NCBI GenBank assembly: GCA_964608495.1
Contig: CAZSOQ010000308.1
Span: 1-5,328 of the forward strand
Length of the DNA stretch: 5,328 nt
Reading direction: 5' to 3'
Origin: JAKORR01 sp964608495
GTDB lineage: Bacteria; Armatimonadota; Zipacnadia; Zipacnadales; FEN-943
Shown here: positions 4,919-5,328 of the stretch, in pieces
Position numbering within the stretch: position 1 is the stretch's first letter
How the letters are laid out: each line of letters begins with the position of its first letter
The notes under the pieces: model-generated
Seen by the model: the letters and a program-made list of their open reading frames with translations, nothing else
Told to the model about the DNA's origin: nothing
Database searches by the model: none
Made by a program: the position numbers and the translations under genes

Positions 4919-5328
4919 ATGCCAAAGAGGAAGGGTATTCCGCCGGCGCGTTCGGCGAGGGCACTGCACCCGGTGGAGGCTTTGGTCGGGGGTCTTGAGG
5001 CCGAGGAGATCGAGGGTAAGGAGCTGGAGGAGGAGCTGGCGGAGTCGGCGGAGAGCGAGGATCTAACGAGTAGCGCGAGTACGGCACCCACCACAGCCCC
5101 ACCGAGCCCCACGAGTACGCTACTCGCGACGGAACCCGGCGCCGCCTCCCCCACGTCCGCCCCTGCGGCGAGTAGCGAGACTATCGAGAGTGCCGATGTT
5201 ATGGCGAGTACGGACGCTACTGAGAGTACCGCGCTCCCGACGCCCCCAACGAGTACCACACCCACCACGAGCCCTCCTCCTGGCGCGAGTAGTCAACTCG
5301 CCGCGAGGGCTACACTCTCCGCGAGTAC
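4919..5328 (+). CDS. Candidate ParB-like partner of ParA, 5' part only
   Basis: An open frame from ATG 4919 has no stop before the right edge (136 complete codons). The first 25 residues are basic (MPKRKGIPPARSARALHPVE). They recall the M-x-KRRGLP...H-x-VEEL opening of one ParB group and, more generally, the basic N-terminal ParB peptides that stimulate ParA. Residues of about 26-48 are acidic and helix-prone (LEAEEIEGKELEEELAESAE). From about residue 49 the protein is a Ser/Thr/Pro/Ala-rich, probably disordered linker. No nuclease-like or helix-turn-helix domain is visible, but these would lie beyond the window. The linker DNA is studded with GAGTA half-sites, so AGT serine codons are greatly over-used. 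The partner role rests on position after parA, the N-terminal resemblance and the shared DNA motif, and is an inference; an unrelated disordered protein is the alternative. Confidence 0.6.
   Translation, partial: MPKRKGIPPARSARALHPVEALVGGLEAEEIEGKELEEELAESAESEDLTSSASTAPTTAPPSPTSTLLATEPGAASPTSAPAASSETIESADVMASTDATESTALPTPPTSTTPTTSPPPGASSQLAARATLSAS
5068..5328. repeat. Array of GAGTA/TACTC half-sites, possible parS-like centromere
   Basis: GAGTA followed by C or G occurs at 5068, 5077, 5113, 5170, 5206, 5224, 5251, 5287 and 5323, eight of nine times preceded by C. TACTC occurs once, at 5121-5125. The best unit is a perfect 15-bp palindrome CGAGTACGCTACTCG (5112-5126). Weaker 13-mers fitting GAGTA-N3-TACTC are 5287-5299 (9 of 10 arm bases) and 5077-5089, 5224-5236 and 5251-5263 (8 of 10 each). 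Sequence between sites is not conserved, which argues for repeated binding sites and against a simple duplicated unit. The array reaches the right edge and probably continues. Confidence 0.65.

Noticed and set aside
4687..5066. Two short plus-strand open frames overlapping the start of the ParB-like gene
   Set aside because: Both begin inside the REP-like spacer without ribosome binding sites and end inside the gene at 4919, which has a better start and a coherent basic/acidic/linker layout.
4774..5268. Minus-strand open frame with a hydrophobic, membrane-like N-terminus (164 codons)
   Set aside because: It is antisense to the ribosome-binding-site-led gene at 4919. Its hydrophobicity follows from reading Thr/Ser/Ala/Pro codons backwards, and it crosses repeats and hairpins in the spacer.
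5068..5328. The GAGTA array as a CRISPR array or a recent tandem duplication
   Set aside because: Repeats are only 6-15 bp, lie in an open reading frame, and intervening sequences are neither constant in length nor similar. Neither a CRISPR array nor a simple minisatellite fits.
1..5328. Canonical chromosomal parS, tRNA or rRNA genes
   Set aside because: I saw no sequence close to TGTTTCACGTGAAACA, and no tRNA cloverleaf or rRNA signature on either strand by eye.

Overview
The window is a very GC-rich bacterial segment. It holds two complete genes, two genes cut by the window edges, and one intergenic region filled with repeats. Three things suggest a GC-rich environmental lineage such as Armatimonadota, Planctomycetota or a neighbouring candidate phylum: an RRDF-type twin-arginine leader on an aldo/keto reductase, dispersed palindromes of the GCAGGCTttAGCCTGC type, and strongly GC-biased third codon positions. 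This placement is an inference; no marker gene is present.

Left part (1-2135, minus strand): one long reading frame starts at 2135 and runs off the left edge. Its first ~265 residues look like a DUF1638 domain. From about residue 297 it is a hydantoinase A/5-oxoprolinase-type ATPase, so the gene appears to be a fusion. Its last visible stretch is an in-frame 21-bp tandem repeat encoding a seven-residue repeat. A 209-bp gap separates it from a divergent plus-strand gene for an exported-type aldo/keto reductase (2345-3289) with a complete Asp-Tyr-Lys-His tetrad.

Right part (3290-5328, plus strand): this looks like a DNA-partition locus. A ParA/Soj ATPase (3643-4443) has a candidate promoter whose consensus -10 box TATAAT lies inside a perfect palindrome, GAGTA-TAA-TACTC. 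After 475 bp of REP-like repeats and hairpins, a second gene (4919 to beyond the right edge) begins with a short basic N-terminus resembling that of some ParB proteins. It continues into an acidic helix and a Ser/Thr/Pro/Ala-rich linker.

The most interesting signal is in that linker. Its DNA carries nine GAGTA and one TACTC half-sites in 261 bp, including a perfect GAGTA-CGC-TACTC, which is the same palindrome class as at the parA promoter. The half-sites force the serine codon AGT, which is absent from the parA and reductase genes, and most spacings are multiples of 9 bp. I infer a non-canonical partition system. In it, a centromere-like array would be embedded in the coding sequence of its own probable binding protein, and a related operator would autoregulate parA. 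No canonical chromosomal parS (TGTTTCACGTGAAACA) was seen.
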